DNA from: Bradyrhizobium sp. CCGE-LA001
GTDB taxonomy: Bacteria; Pseudomonadota; Alphaproteobacteria; Rhizobiales; Xanthobacteraceae
Direction: 5' to 3'
Length of the DNA: 64,000 nucleotides
Assembly (NCBI RefSeq): GCF_000296215.2
Contig: NZ_CP013949.1
Coordinates: forward strand, 4,333,501 to 4,397,500
Part shown: in pieces, positions 1-7,532 of the stretch
How the letters are laid out: every line of letters starts with the position of its first letter
How positions within the stretch are numbered: position 1 is the stretch's first letter
Translations under genes and position numbers: made by a program
Notes under the pieces: model-generated
Seen by the model: only the letters and a program-made list of their open reading frames with translations
Told to the model about the DNA's origin: nothing
Database searches by the model: none

Positions 1-1
1 C

Positions 2-493
2 ACGGCTTGCGCCGCTCTGTCTCAGCCCGACTTCGAGGCCAAGCGGACTGGCTTCTTTCCAAGCCTGCAGCGCACGCTGAACCACATCCATGTCGTTGAC
101 CTTTTCTACGTCGATGCGTTGGAGGGCGGCTGGTTGGGCCCGACCGCCTGGAAGAACCAGGTGCCGTACCCTTCCCTTGCCGAACTCAAGTCCGCGCAAG
201 CCTCGGTCGACAAGCGCTTGATTGCGGCCTGCGATGCACTGACGCCCCAGAGTCTCGACGGCGTGGTGCGGATCAATCGCGACACGGCCGTGCAGACCGA
301 GCGGCACGACCGGCTGCTCATGCATCTGTTCCAACATCAGATTCATCATCGCGGGCAGGCGCACGCCATGCTGTCCGAAACGAGCGTCGCACCGCCTCAG
401 CTCGACGAGTTCTTCGCGGAGGGAGAGGCACCGCTCCGAGCCGCCGAATTCGCCGATCTGGGCTGGACCGAGGACACCGTTTGGAAATCCTAG
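2..493 (+). CDS. DinB family protein, 5'-truncated by window edge
   Basis: The open frame runs in from the left edge (first full codon at base 2) to a TAG at 491-493, so the true start lies outside the window. The visible 163 residues have the layout of a DinB/YfiT-like four-helix bundle. An early LNHIHVVD segment and a later HQIHHRGQ segment supply the histidines that usually form the metal triad. The tail (GWTEDTVWKS) looks like a natural end. Members of this family are metal-dependent, and many act as thiol-dependent transferases or are damage-inducible proteins of unknown substrate. Neighbours give no clue to the substrate. The family call is fairly secure; the specific function is unknown. 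Confidence 0.8.
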   Translation, partial: TACAALSQPDFEAKRTGFFPSLQRTLNHIHVVDLFYVDALEGGWLGPTAWKNQVPYPSLAELKSAQASVDKRLIAACDALTPQSLDGVVRINRDTAVQTERHDRLLMHLFQHQIHHRGQAHAMLSETSVAPPQLDEFFAEGEAPLRAAEFADLGWTEDTVWKS

Positions 494-556
494 CTCAATA
501 GCCGGCGACGATGCTGTCGGCGACCTCCGGCATCAAGTTGACTTGGAGTGGCCTCC

Positions 557-881
557 ATGCCGAGCCTAACCTATGCGCTCTTTCGCAGGGCCATCCTCGG
601 CGAGCAGCAGGTGACCTGCGTTTACGAGGGCAGGTACCGCGAGCTTTGCTCGCACATCATCGGCACCAACAAGCGCGGCGAGGAGGCTGTTTTGGCTTGG
701 CAAATTTGCCGGCGAGAGCAGTGGGCAACTGCCGCAATGGCGATGCCTAAAGCTGGCAATGTCAGCGGAGCCCGGGCGCGCGACAGCCATTGGCATGAGG
801 GGCACTCGCACAAAACCAGCCAGACCTGCGTGACCGATATCGATCTCGATCATCAATGTCGATGTCCGCAAGTTGCGGTGA
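557..881 (+). pseudogene. Hypothetical protein gene broken by three apparent frameshifts
   Basis: From an ATG at 557 (a GTG at 548 is also in frame) the frame encodes MPSLTYALFRRAILGEQQVT and on to VLAWQ. Sensible peptide then continues only by switching frames. After an extra A near 703 the next frame gives FAGESSGQLPQWRCLKLA. A missing base near 752 returns to the first frame for NVSGARARDSHWHEG and so on to DLD. An extra C near 851 leads to INVDVRKLR and a TGA at 879-881. The reconstructed product is about 108 residues, and I believe it resembles a small protein found in other Bradyrhizobium genomes (recollection, not checked). Either the gene has decayed or the assembly is poor here; the next gene is also frameshifted. 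Function unknown. Confidence 0.55.
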
Positions 882-900
882 GGAACAGCTATTGCCGGAG

Positions 901-1250
901 CTACAGGAAGCGAGATCGGAAACGAACCTCATCGATGACGACGTAACGCCTGAAAAGCCCCTGACCGAACTGGTCGATGGCTTCCAGCAGCCGCGCCAGC
1001 ACCAGCGAACCGTGCTCCGGATCAATACGCAGCAAGACGAGTCCAGGATGGTTTGGCCGCGTCGAAATACCAGTTCGCCGAAATCCATGTCAGCCGTGAG
1101 GAGAATCCGGCCTTCCCGGGCTGCGAGCGCGATGACCTCCACGTCGCTCAAGCTTGCCGCAAATTCGGCGACATAGAGCACGTCGTGACCGGCACCGCGC
1201 AGCTCTCGCACAAGCGAGGCGACGATACACTCTTCGGCGAGCCACAGCAT
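901..1250 (-). pseudogene. DUF5615 PIN-like toxin, frameshifted
   Basis: The ATG at 1250 begins MLWLAEECIVASLVRELRGA, then LLTADMDFGELVFRRGQ. These are the acidic D/E and DxDFGEL motifs of DUF5615 PIN-like nucleases, the toxin half of DUF433/DUF5615 modules. One base appears to be missing near 1043-1048. In the shifted frame the usual C-terminus resumes (PGLVLLRIDPEHGSLVLARL, then RYVVIDEVRFRSRFL) and stops at TAG 901-903. The span is 350 bases, exactly one short of 117 codons. Without correction the frame runs on into unrelated sequence. It lies 3 bases after the antitoxin gene, as expected for a coupled toxin. Real inactivation and sequencing error cannot be separated here. Confidence 0.75.
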
Positions 1251-1253
1251 ACA

Positions 1254-1475
1254 TCAGCGATAAATGATGTCTTCGTCGGCCAGATAGTCAGCCGCGAACG
1301 CCTGGGCCGCTCGAATATCGTCGGGCGTAAGCCGCGGGTGCTCCGAAAGGATGGTTTCGGTCGTCATCCCAGCGCCCAGTTCGCGCAACACCAGTTCGAC
1401 CGGTACACGTGTCCCGCGTATCACGGGCTTGCCGTCCATGATCGCCGGGTTGATTTCGATCCGCTCCTGTCGCAT
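1254..1475 (-). CDS. DUF433 family antitoxin
   Basis: A 73-residue protein with the classic DUF433 pattern: INPAIMDGKPVIRGTRVPVE, then GMTTETILSEHPRLTPDDIRAA. This is a winged-helix-like DNA-binding fold found as the antitoxin or regulator next to DUF5615 PIN-like toxins. The toxin gene follows 3 bases downstream on the same strand and carries a frameshift, so this antitoxin may now be an orphan. By family precedent it would bind and neutralise the toxin and repress the operon. The family call is firm; toxin-antitoxin activity is inferred. Confidence 0.9.
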   Translation of the reverse strand: MRQERIEINPAIMDGKPVIRGTRVPVELVLRELGAGMTTETILSEHPRLTPDDIRAAQAFAADYLADEDIIYR

Positions 1476-1542
1476 GGCTGTCCTCGAACTCTACGAACCT
1501 TAGCACGCCGCATCTGCTTGTCAGCGAGCTCAAAACCTGCAC

Positions 1543-2175
1543 ATGCCCTACTCCCTCGCCATCTTCGATCTCGACGGCACCCTCGCCGATAGCTTTCCCT
1601 GGTTCCTGCGCACCATCAACGACGTCGCCGATCGATTCGATTTTCGCTGCGTCGCGCAGGAGGAGATCGAACAGCTCCGCCATGCATCGAGCCGCGAGAT
1701 CCTTTCACGGCTCGAAGTGCCCTTGTGGAAGCTGCCGGCGATTGCGCGGCATGCGCGGCGGCTGAAGGCGGAGGCAGCAAGCGAGATTCCGCTGTTTGCG
1801 GGCGTCGAGGCGATGCTGCGGACGCTGGCTGAGAACGGCGTGCAGCTTGCGCTGGTGACCTCCGACAGCGAAGCCAATGCGCGCGAGAAGCTCGGAGAGG
1901 CCGCGGCGCTGTTTTCACATTTCGACTGCGCGGCGTCGCTGTTCGGCAAACCCGCCAAATTCCGCCGGGTCATCCGCCGGGCCGGCGTCACGCCTGACCG
2001 GGTGATTGCGATTGGCGACGAGGTCCGTGACATCGACGCGGCGCGGGCCGTTGGCATTGCCTGCGGTGCCGTGTGTTGGGGCTACGCTGCGCCCGCGGCG
2101 CTGCGAGCGCTCGGGCCTGACCACGTGTTTGAGCGGATGGACGAGATCATTCCAACGCTGTGCCCCAGTGCGTAG
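1543..2175 (+). CDS. HAD family hydrolase (phosphoglycolate phosphatase-like)
   Basis: A 210-residue HAD subfamily IA protein. Motif I is FDLDGTLADS at residues 8-17 (nucleophile Asp and acid/base Asp). Motif II is LALVTSDSEAN in the middle. The motif III lysine sits in FGKPAKF, and motif IV is IGDEVRDIDAA. The helical cap lies between motifs I and II, as in Gph-type phosphatases. Such enzymes dephosphorylate small phosphoesters in the cytoplasm; the substrate cannot be read from sequence. It is monocistronic, and the convergent gene downstream is separated by a large inverted repeat. The start codon lacks a strong Shine-Dalgarno, but the HAD fold begins immediately, so no later start fits. 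Confidence 0.9.
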   Translation: MPYSLAIFDLDGTLADSFPWFLRTINDVADRFDFRCVAQEEIEQLRHASSREILSRLEVPLWKLPAIARHARRLKAEAASEIPLFAGVEAMLRTLAENGVQLALVTSDSEANAREKLGEAAALFSHFDCAASLFGKPAKFRRVIRRAGVTPDRVIAIGDEVRDIDAARAVGIACGAVCWGYAAPAALRALGPDHVFERMDEIIPTLCPSA

Positions 2176-2256
2176 CCCGGATGAGCGGAGCGACATCCGG
2201 GCGCCGGTGGCTGAGGACAAAACTGTCCCGCATGTCGCTCCGCTCATGCGAGCTAC
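2172..2256. repeat. Inverted repeat pair, 30-bp arms
   Basis: The left arm at 2172-2201 and right arm at 2227-2256 are reverse complements with 3 mismatches, spaced by 25 bases. The left arm overlaps the HAD stop codon. The core (GATGAGCGGAGCGACATC) matches, from memory, a dispersed palindromic element in Bradyrhizobium intergenic DNA. Lying between two convergent genes, it could form a long hairpin that ends transcription from both sides. Confidence 0.7.
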
Positions 2257-2268
2257 GACCTGCGCTCG

Positions 2269-2496
2269 CTACGCGCTGCCGCGCGGCGGCTCGCGCTTCT
2301 CCATCGAGGTCGCGATCCGCTCGAGAAATCCGTTCATCCGCCTCGTCTCGGCGACCTGCTGCTCGTAGAGCTCGATCAAGGTCGCGCCGGACGATCCGCG
2401 CGCCTGCATGCCGTTCCGGCGCGAGAACCAGAGCCACGCTCCGATCAAGAGCAGGAACGGCAGCCACGCCACGCCGAGCTCGGCCCATTTATCCAT
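2269..2496 (-). CDS. Small single-pass membrane protein, unknown function
   Basis: From the ATG at 2496 (GGAG about 10 bases upstream) this encodes 75 residues starting MDKWAELGVAW. One membrane helix covers about residues 7-22 (VAWLPFLLLIGAWLWF), followed by RR and a soluble tail with an amphipathic stretch (LIELYEQQVAETRRMNGFLE) that may form a coiled coil. The frame extends upstream to 2598, but the Arg-rich extension before the helix looks non-coding. I do not recognise a named family. It is convergent with the HAD gene. Confidence 0.65.
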   Translation of the reverse strand: MDKWAELGVAWLPFLLLIGAWLWFSRRNGMQARGSSGATLIELYEQQVAETRRMNGFLERIATSMEKREPPRGSA

Positions 2497-2833
2497 CGCA
2501 AAACGTCTCCGCTTCCTGCGTTGCGCGCGATCCGGCGCCAAGATGTTGGAGATCATCTGTCGGCTCAGCCGGAGATCCGGTTCGACGCGGTGCTCCAATA
2601 GACATCATGGCGTCCGGCGCAGCACAGCTCATCGATCGGGCTGCGGCCCTATGATGCGGCAGTTCGCCGCTTCGTTCGCGCCGCCCCCTTTCCTTCCAAC
2701 GAACTCGTGATGACGCTCCGCCACGAAATCGACCAACTTACAAAATTACACTAAGTGCAATTCAATATTACATCTGGTGCGATTTATGCAGCGTGCATGC
2801 AAGTTGGGCAGCGACGCGTCCGCCCCCGGGAAA

Positions 2834-3865
2834 ATGACGCGACGCCGCCTCGGTGCAATGCTGCTCGCGGTTGCGGTTACAGCAGCAGTCACCGCGCATC
2901 CGGTGCAAGCGCAGTCCGCCCCGCCCGCTTACACCGACTTCGACTGGGTCGATCCCGCGCGTGCGCGGCCCGTTCCGGCGCGCTTGCACTGGCCAGCGGA
3001 TGTTGCGCCAGGATCGCGCGTACCGCTGATCGTGTTCTCCCACGGCCTCGGTGGCTCGCGCAGGGGCTACAGCTATCTCGGCCGGTATTGGTCGGCCCAT
3101 GGCGTTGCGAGCCTGCATGTTCAACATACTGGCAGCGATTCCTCGCTCTGGGCAGGCAATCCCCTCGGGGTCGTCGATCGTTTGCAACGAGCGGCTCATG
3201 AGAGCGAGGCGCTGGCGCGAGCGCTCGACTTGCACTTCGCCCTGGATCGCATGCTGTCCAGTCCCTATGGCGCCCGGATCGATCGTCGGCGCATCGTCGC
3301 GGCCGGGCATTCCTATGGCGCGAACACGGCTCTCGTTGCCGTGGGCGCCCGCGTCATGCGCGACGGAAGGTGGGTCGAGGCCCGCGACCCGCGTTTTACG
3401 GCCGCGATCGTCATCTCCGCGCCGCCGTTCTATGGCGAAACCGATCTCGCCTCGGTCCTCGGCAAGATCACCGTTCCGAACCTGCACGTGACGGCGACGA
3501 ACGACGTCATTCAAATCCCCGGATATCACTCGCCTACCACCGACCGATTGGCAGTCTTCAACGCCATGGCCACGCCGCGCAAGCTGCTCGCCGTGTTCGA
3601 AGGCGGCTCGCACAGCATCTTCACGGATCGCTCGTTCACGGGCGGTCCGGCCCTGAACCCGAAGGTAAAGGCTGCGACGGCTGAGCTCACGCTGGCTTTC
3701 CTCGACTTGGCCTACGATGGCAATCGGGAGGCGCTGACGCGCTGGAATGCGGCCTGGCAGCCGATCCTGGCCTTGGCTCCCGACGCTGCGCCTCCGCAGA
3801 TTTCGGCTCCTCCGTCCCCGCGCATGGCCAAGAGGGCGGCGGCCGGCCTCGTTCCCGCGCCATGA
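2834..3865 (+). CDS. Secreted alpha/beta hydrolase (dienelactone/PAF-acetylhydrolase-like)
   Basis: The start chosen at 2834 begins MTRRRLGAMLLAVAVTAAVT, giving a signal peptide with a likely cleavage after VQAQ; GTG 2777 and ATG 2786 are in-frame alternatives. The mature protein has VPLIVFSHGLGGSRRGY (oxyanion-hole loop) and the nucleophile elbow AAGHSYGAN, a GxSxG motif. A late EGGSHSIFTD supplies the probable catalytic His. An Asp in TATNDVIQI is a candidate third triad member. The arrangement resembles predicted dienelactone hydrolases and PAF-acetylhydrolase-like esterases. It probably cleaves an ester or lipid in the periplasm; the substrate is unknown. It stands alone, after an AT-rich stretch at 2735-2785 that may hold its promoter. 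Confidence 0.8.
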   Translation: MTRRRLGAMLLAVAVTAAVTAHPVQAQSAPPAYTDFDWVDPARARPVPARLHWPADVAPGSRVPLIVFSHGLGGSRRGYSYLGRYWSAHGVASLHVQHTGSDSSLWAGNPLGVVDRLQRAAHESEALARALDLHFALDRMLSSPYGARIDRRRIVAAGHSYGANTALVAVGARVMRDGRWVEARDPRFTAAIVISAPPFYGETDLASVLGKITVPNLHVTATNDVIQIPGYHSPTTDRLAVFNAMATPRKLLAVFEGGSHSIFTDRSFTGGPALNPKVKAATAELTLAFLDLAYDGNREALTRWNAAWQPILALAPDAAPPQISAPPSPRMAKRAAAGLVPAP

Positions 3866-3895
3866 GCTGGGTTGCCTTAGCTGCCTCTTGGCGAG

Positions 3896-4834
3896 CTACT
3901 CGGTCTTCCGCAAGAACGCCCCGAACGCGCGCGGGCCGTCGCCGGTCTTGATCTCGCCGATCACCTTCAGATCAGTCGCGTCGATGACGCTCAACGTGTT
4001 GCTCTCCCAGCAGGCGACGATGACGCGCTTGCCATCGGCGGTCGCCGCGATCCCTTCGGGATAGTCGCCGACATTGATGCGCTTGATCGGCTTCAGGCTC
4101 GCCAGGTCGAACACGCTGACAGTGCCCCCGTATTGGTCGGTGACGAAGCCGCGGCCCAGCGTGAGCGCCACCGCATAGGGCCGCATCCCCGCCGGCACGC
4201 GGCCGATCTCGCGGCCTTCGGCGATGTCGATGATGGAGACATCGTCGGAGCCGACATTGGCGGTGTAGGCGCGCCTGCCCTCGGCATCGATGGTGACGCC
4301 GAACGGACGCGTGCCGACCTTGATGACCGCCTTGCGCTGCCGCGTGGCGGTGTCCACCACCGAGACGCTGTCGTCGTCGCGATCGGCCGAGAGCAGCAGC
4401 CTGCCATCCGGCGTCACCGCAAGGCCCGACGGCGAAGTCCCGACCGCGATACTGGCGGTGACGCTGCGGCTCGCCGCGTCGATCACCCGCACTGCGGCCG
4501 CATACCAGTCGGCGACATAGATCGTCCTGCCATCGGGCGTCACGGCAATGCCGAGCGGCCCGCCGCCGACCTCGATGCGTCCGGCGATCTGCCGCGTTGC
4601 CGCGTCGATCACCGTCACCGCCTTGGAGTCGGGGCTGGTCACATAGGCCAAGCGCCCGTCCGCACTGACGGCGACGCCCGCCGGCTTGCCGCCGATCGGG
4701 ATGGTCGCAACCCCGCGCGCGGTGGCGAGGTCCACGACCATCAGGTCGTCGCTGAGCTGGTTGGTGACGAACGCCTCTTCCGCGGACGCTTGCGCGATGC
4801 TGGCGGCGAGCGCCGCCAGAACCAGGATACGCAC
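3896..4834 (-). CDS. Periplasmic YVTN-type beta-propeller repeat protein
   Basis: About 312 residues from a GTG at 4834, which gives a clean signal peptide (VRILVLAALAASIAQASA). The rest is at least six repeats of the YncE/YVTN blade pattern, for example GVAVSADGRLAYVTSPDSKA, GIAVTPDGRTIYVADWY and GLAVTPDGRLLLSADRDDDS, alternating with VSVVDTATR-type strands. This predicts a seven-bladed propeller in the periplasm. The start is only 2 bases after the SRPBCC stop, so the two are co-translated. Such propellers bind ligands or partner proteins and often accompany quinoprotein dehydrogenase loci, but none is visible here. Longer upstream starts would overlap the SRPBCC gene and bury the signal sequence. 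Confidence 0.85.
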   Translation of the reverse strand: MRILVLAALAASIAQASAEEAFVTNQLSDDLMVVDLATARGVATIPIGGKPAGVAVSADGRLAYVTSPDSKAVTVIDAATRQIAGRIEVGGGPLGIAVTPDGRTIYVADWYAAAVRVIDAASRSVTASIAVGTSPSGLAVTPDGRLLLSADRDDDSVSVVDTATRQRKAVIKVGTRPFGVTIDAEGRRAYTANVGSDDVSIIDIAEGREIGRVPAGMRPYAVALTLGRGFVTDQYGGTVSVFDLASLKPIKRINVGDYPEGIAATADGKRVIVACWESNTLSVIDATDLKVIGEIKTGDGPRAFGAFLRKTE

Positions 4835-4836
4835 GC

Positions 4837-5400
4837 TCAGCTGCCGCTCTCGATCTTCTTCTTGAGCGCCTCGAGCCCGGCCTTGTACAGCCCGCTCACG
4901 GCCTTTGTTGCAGCTTCGTCGCTCAGCTCCGGCGGCGGATCGTTGTTGGGATAGCCGCGATAGAACGCGCCGGCCCATTCCAGCTTCGCCTTGCCATCAG
5001 GCGCCGGTGACACCGTCAGTGTCGAGGAATAGTTCGTCACCGGCAGCACCTTCACGTCGACCTTGGTGATCCGGTACGAATAGCTCTGCATGTCGGGTTC
5101 GTATTTGTAGAGCTCCTCCTCGACCGTGGGGCCGCCTGTCAGGGTCAGCGTCCGCGTCGCGCCGATCTCGTTGCCCTTCTGGCCCTCGGTCTTGGTGACG
5201 ATCGGAAGCCAGCTCATGTCCTGGAAATTGGAGATCGCGGCCCAGACCTTGGCCGGCGGCGCACTGATCTCGATGGATTCCCGCACTTTCTGCCGGGTCG
5301 GCCCATGAGCCCACACCGGCTCAAAAGCAGCCACCAGAGCCATCCCCGCCACAGCCAGCGCCGCCACCCCGGCAAGCGCCGTTCCGCTTATCATCCTCAT
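4837..5400 (-). CDS. Secreted SRPBCC (START-like) family protein
   Basis: The ATG at 5400 follows GAGGA at good spacing and opens a signal peptide (MRMISGTALAGVAALAVAG ending near VWAHG). The mature part has the polyketide cyclase/dehydrase layout: RESIEISAPPAKVWAAISNF, then SWLPIVTKTEG, LTLTGGPTVEEELYKYE and a C-terminal helix (GLYKAGLEALKKKIES). The fold forms a hydrophobic cavity for small ligands. It is the first gene of a two-gene operon with the beta-propeller. Together they look like a periplasmic binding pair, function unassigned. The frame remains open upstream to 5865, but that part has neither signal peptide nor Shine-Dalgarno support. Confidence 0.85.
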   Translation of the reverse strand: MRMISGTALAGVAALAVAGMALVAAFEPVWAHGPTRQKVRESIEISAPPAKVWAAISNFQDMSWLPIVTKTEGQKGNEIGATRTLTLTGGPTVEEELYKYEPDMQSYSYRITKVDVKVLPVTNYSSTLTVSPAPDGKAKLEWAGAFYRGYPNNDPPPELSDEAATKAVSGLYKAGLEALKKKIESGS

Positions 5401-5812
5401 GTCGTTTCCTCGTTCCTCGATTTGCGCGACTTCGGGCGCGCTGCGGTCATCGTAGCGCATTTTTGGACCATGGGGAGACCTGTTCGTGGCACGGCTGTGA
5501 CGGTGTGGTTGCCGGGCATCTACACCATCCGGTGCGAACGCAAAGCTCTGGCACGACGTGCCGCGAGAACGGAAACTGCCCCAGCCATTCGACGACAGTC
5601 TCGTGCCCCGGACGCTGCGCAGCACGAGGTGATCCGCTGCAGAGCCGGGGCCCATCTCACGGCACCTTACGGTTGACCCACTGGGTCCCGGCTCTGCGCC
5701 GCAACGCTTACGCGTTGCCGCTTGTCCGGAACACGAGGGTTGAGCGCTGGATTGCTTCGTCGCAAGAGCTCCTCGCAATGACGGCGGAGAGAACGACCGC
5801 CGACCGCGCCTA
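5401..5812. other. 412-bp gene-free stretch with half a dispersed repeat
   Basis: No convincing coding frame. Near 5749-5795 there is a fragment (GGATTGCTTCGTCGC, later CTCCTCGCAATGACGG) that matches one arm of the element complete at 48950-49034. The rest should contain the promoter of the SRPBCC operon, but I see no clear boxes. Confidence 0.5.
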
Positions 5813-6565
5813 TTACTCTGCCAACGTCGCCTCCACGAATCCGCGCGGATCAGCGCAAAACTCACGCATGACGCGGTAGTGATCCGTCTCCTCCACTGTC
5901 ACGGGCTCGAGGCCATACTTCGTCAGCCGCAGCAGGCGCGCGTTGGGATATGCCATCAGCATCGGCGAATGCGTCGCCATGATGACCTGGCAGTTGCGTG
6001 AAGAATCCATGCGATGCATCAGCTTCAGGAACTCCATCTGGCGGGCCGGAGACAGCGCCGATTCCGGTTCGTCGAAGATGAAGATGCCCTGTCTCTGGCA
6101 TCGCTCCTCGAAGAAGCGCAGAAAGCCCTCGCCGTGGGAGTACGACAGAAAATCGGGCGGCATGTCCGAGACTTCGTCGAGATATCTCGCAACGGAGAAG
6201 AAGGTCTCGGCTCGGAAGAACCAGCCGTTGGTAACCTTTGGCACCCAGCCAGCGCGAAGTGCGGTCGACAACTCTCCACCCATGATCTCGCGTGCATTGG
6301 AATGATCGACCGCGCGATATCCCTTGCCGCCGCCGGCGTCGTCATATCCGGCAAGTGCTGCAATACCCTCCAGGATGGTCGATTTGCCGGTGCCGTTTTC
6401 GCCGACAATGATGGTGATCGCGGTGTCGAAGCTCAGGTCGAATTCTTCGCTGAAGATTGGAAGACAATATGGATATGCTGTCCAGTCGGAGACCAGCGTG
6501 CGGTCGAGCCAGACGCGCCGCAGATAGGGAGCAGGCAGCCTGATGTCGCGCTGTCGCCCTCGCAT
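5813..6565 (-). CDS. AAA family ATPase (COG3910-like, AAA_15 type)
   Basis: The ATG at 6565 is preceded by GGAGGGG at ideal spacing, giving 250 residues. The Walker A is VGENGTGKST, directed at a region starting FDLSFDTAITII. The signature-like segment is YSHGEGFLRFF (SHGE replaces the ABC LSGGQ). Walker B is GIFIFDEPESALSP, followed by a switch region ATHSPMLMAYP. This is the compact SMC/RecF-like fold without coiled-coil insertion or TOPRIM nuclease, so it is not a full OLD protein. Relatives are predicted ATPases of unknown role, some linked to defence or toxin-antitoxin systems. No partner gene lies beside it. Family secure, role unknown. Confidence 0.85.
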   Translation of the reverse strand: MRGRQRDIRLPAPYLRRVWLDRTLVSDWTAYPYCLPIFSEEFDLSFDTAITIIVGENGTGKSTILEGIAALAGYDDAGGGKGYRAVDHSNAREIMGGELSTALRAGWVPKVTNGWFFRAETFFSVARYLDEVSDMPPDFLSYSHGEGFLRFFEERCQRQGIFIFDEPESALSPARQMEFLKLMHRMDSSRNCQVIMATHSPMLMAYPNARLLRLTKYGLEPVTVEETDHYRVMREFCADPRGFVEATLAE

Positions 6566-6662
6566 AACAACCCCTCCCTGCCCTAACCGAACACTGCCGT
6601 CACGCGAACATATCAGGAACAATCATTGCGAGGAAGTGGTTCGCCGGAGAAGGTTCACTTGT

Positions 6663-7523
6663 TTACTCCAGCACCTCCAGCACCAGCTCCATGGTCATCA
6701 GCACGGGATTGTCGCCGCGGACCAGGCGGCCCTCCGCAACACCTCCGGTGTAGTCGATCAGGGCAACGTCAAGCACGGCTTCGAGCGCCTCTGACGGACC
6801 GGGCTCGATTGCGCCGGACGTTATCGCCAGCTCGGTGGCGAACGGCTCGGTGATGCCGCCATGAGTGAAGCGCGCCCCGATGGTCGAGCCGACGCCACCG
6901 TGGAGCTTCGCACGCGCAATGCCACGCGCGCGACAAAACGCTTCGAGGCAACCCGCAAAGTCCTGGTTCGGCCGCAGCCGCAGCGCGAAAGCGCGGCGCG
7001 TCGTGCGTGCGCCGGTGCTCGCAGCGGCAACCGGCCCGAACAGCTTGAAATTGGTCTCGGGATCAGGCTCGGCCGTGAACATCGCTCCATCGAGACCGAA
7101 GGCTTCGACCTCGAACGGCTCGGCCACCATAGTCTCGTCCGGCAGCATGTGGCCGCCGCTCGCCTTGCCGTCAGCCTCGGTCCACAGCCCGTGGCAGTGA
7201 AAGAACGGCGCGCCGTCGCGCGTGCCGAGCGTCATGCTGCCGAGCCTCACGCGCGTCACGCCCTCGGGCCGGAACGTATCGCTGTAGAACGCGGCGTTCT
7301 CGCCGGTCTTCGACAAGGCCGGCATCACATAGGCGAACGGTCCCAGCGCGCCAGCGCCAAAGTTGAGCACGCCGCCGGCAAACCCCTCCGCGGCAAAACC
7401 GCGGCGCGCGGCGTCCAGCAACGGCAGACCGGCTTGAAGCGTGAAGGCGAAGGCACGTCCCCTCGCCTCCACCCATTGAATGCGTTCGGCAACGGGCGAG
7501 CCCGGCTGCTTGATGCTCCGCAT
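6663..7523 (-). CDS. PPC/PCC (DUF296) domain protein
   Basis: A 286-residue protein with the plants-and-prokaryotes conserved fold, apparently duplicated. The first copy has FFHCHGLWTEADGKASGGHM, the His-rich metal-site segment of DUF296. A second, less canonical copy follows (CLEAFCRARGIARAKLHGGV, then ARFTHGGITEPFATELAI). The gene starts 9 bases after the stop of the acyl-CoA synthetase gene, so the two form an operon. Prokaryotic PPC proteins are trimeric and metal-binding with no settled activity. The linkage hints at a role in using or regulating an acyl or aryl acid, which is inference. Confidence 0.8.
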   Translation of the reverse strand: MRSIKQPGSPVAERIQWVEARGRAFAFTLQAGLPLLDAARRGFAAEGFAGGVLNFGAGALGPFAYVMPALSKTGENAAFYSDTFRPEGVTRVRLGSMTLGTRDGAPFFHCHGLWTEADGKASGGHMLPDETMVAEPFEVEAFGLDGAMFTAEPDPETNFKLFGPVAAASTGARTTRRAFALRLRPNQDFAGCLEAFCRARGIARAKLHGGVGSTIGARFTHGGITEPFATELAITSGAIEPGPSEALEAVLDVALIDYTGGVAEGRLVRGDNPVLMTMELVLEVLE

Positions 7524-7532
7524 CGGCCCGGC

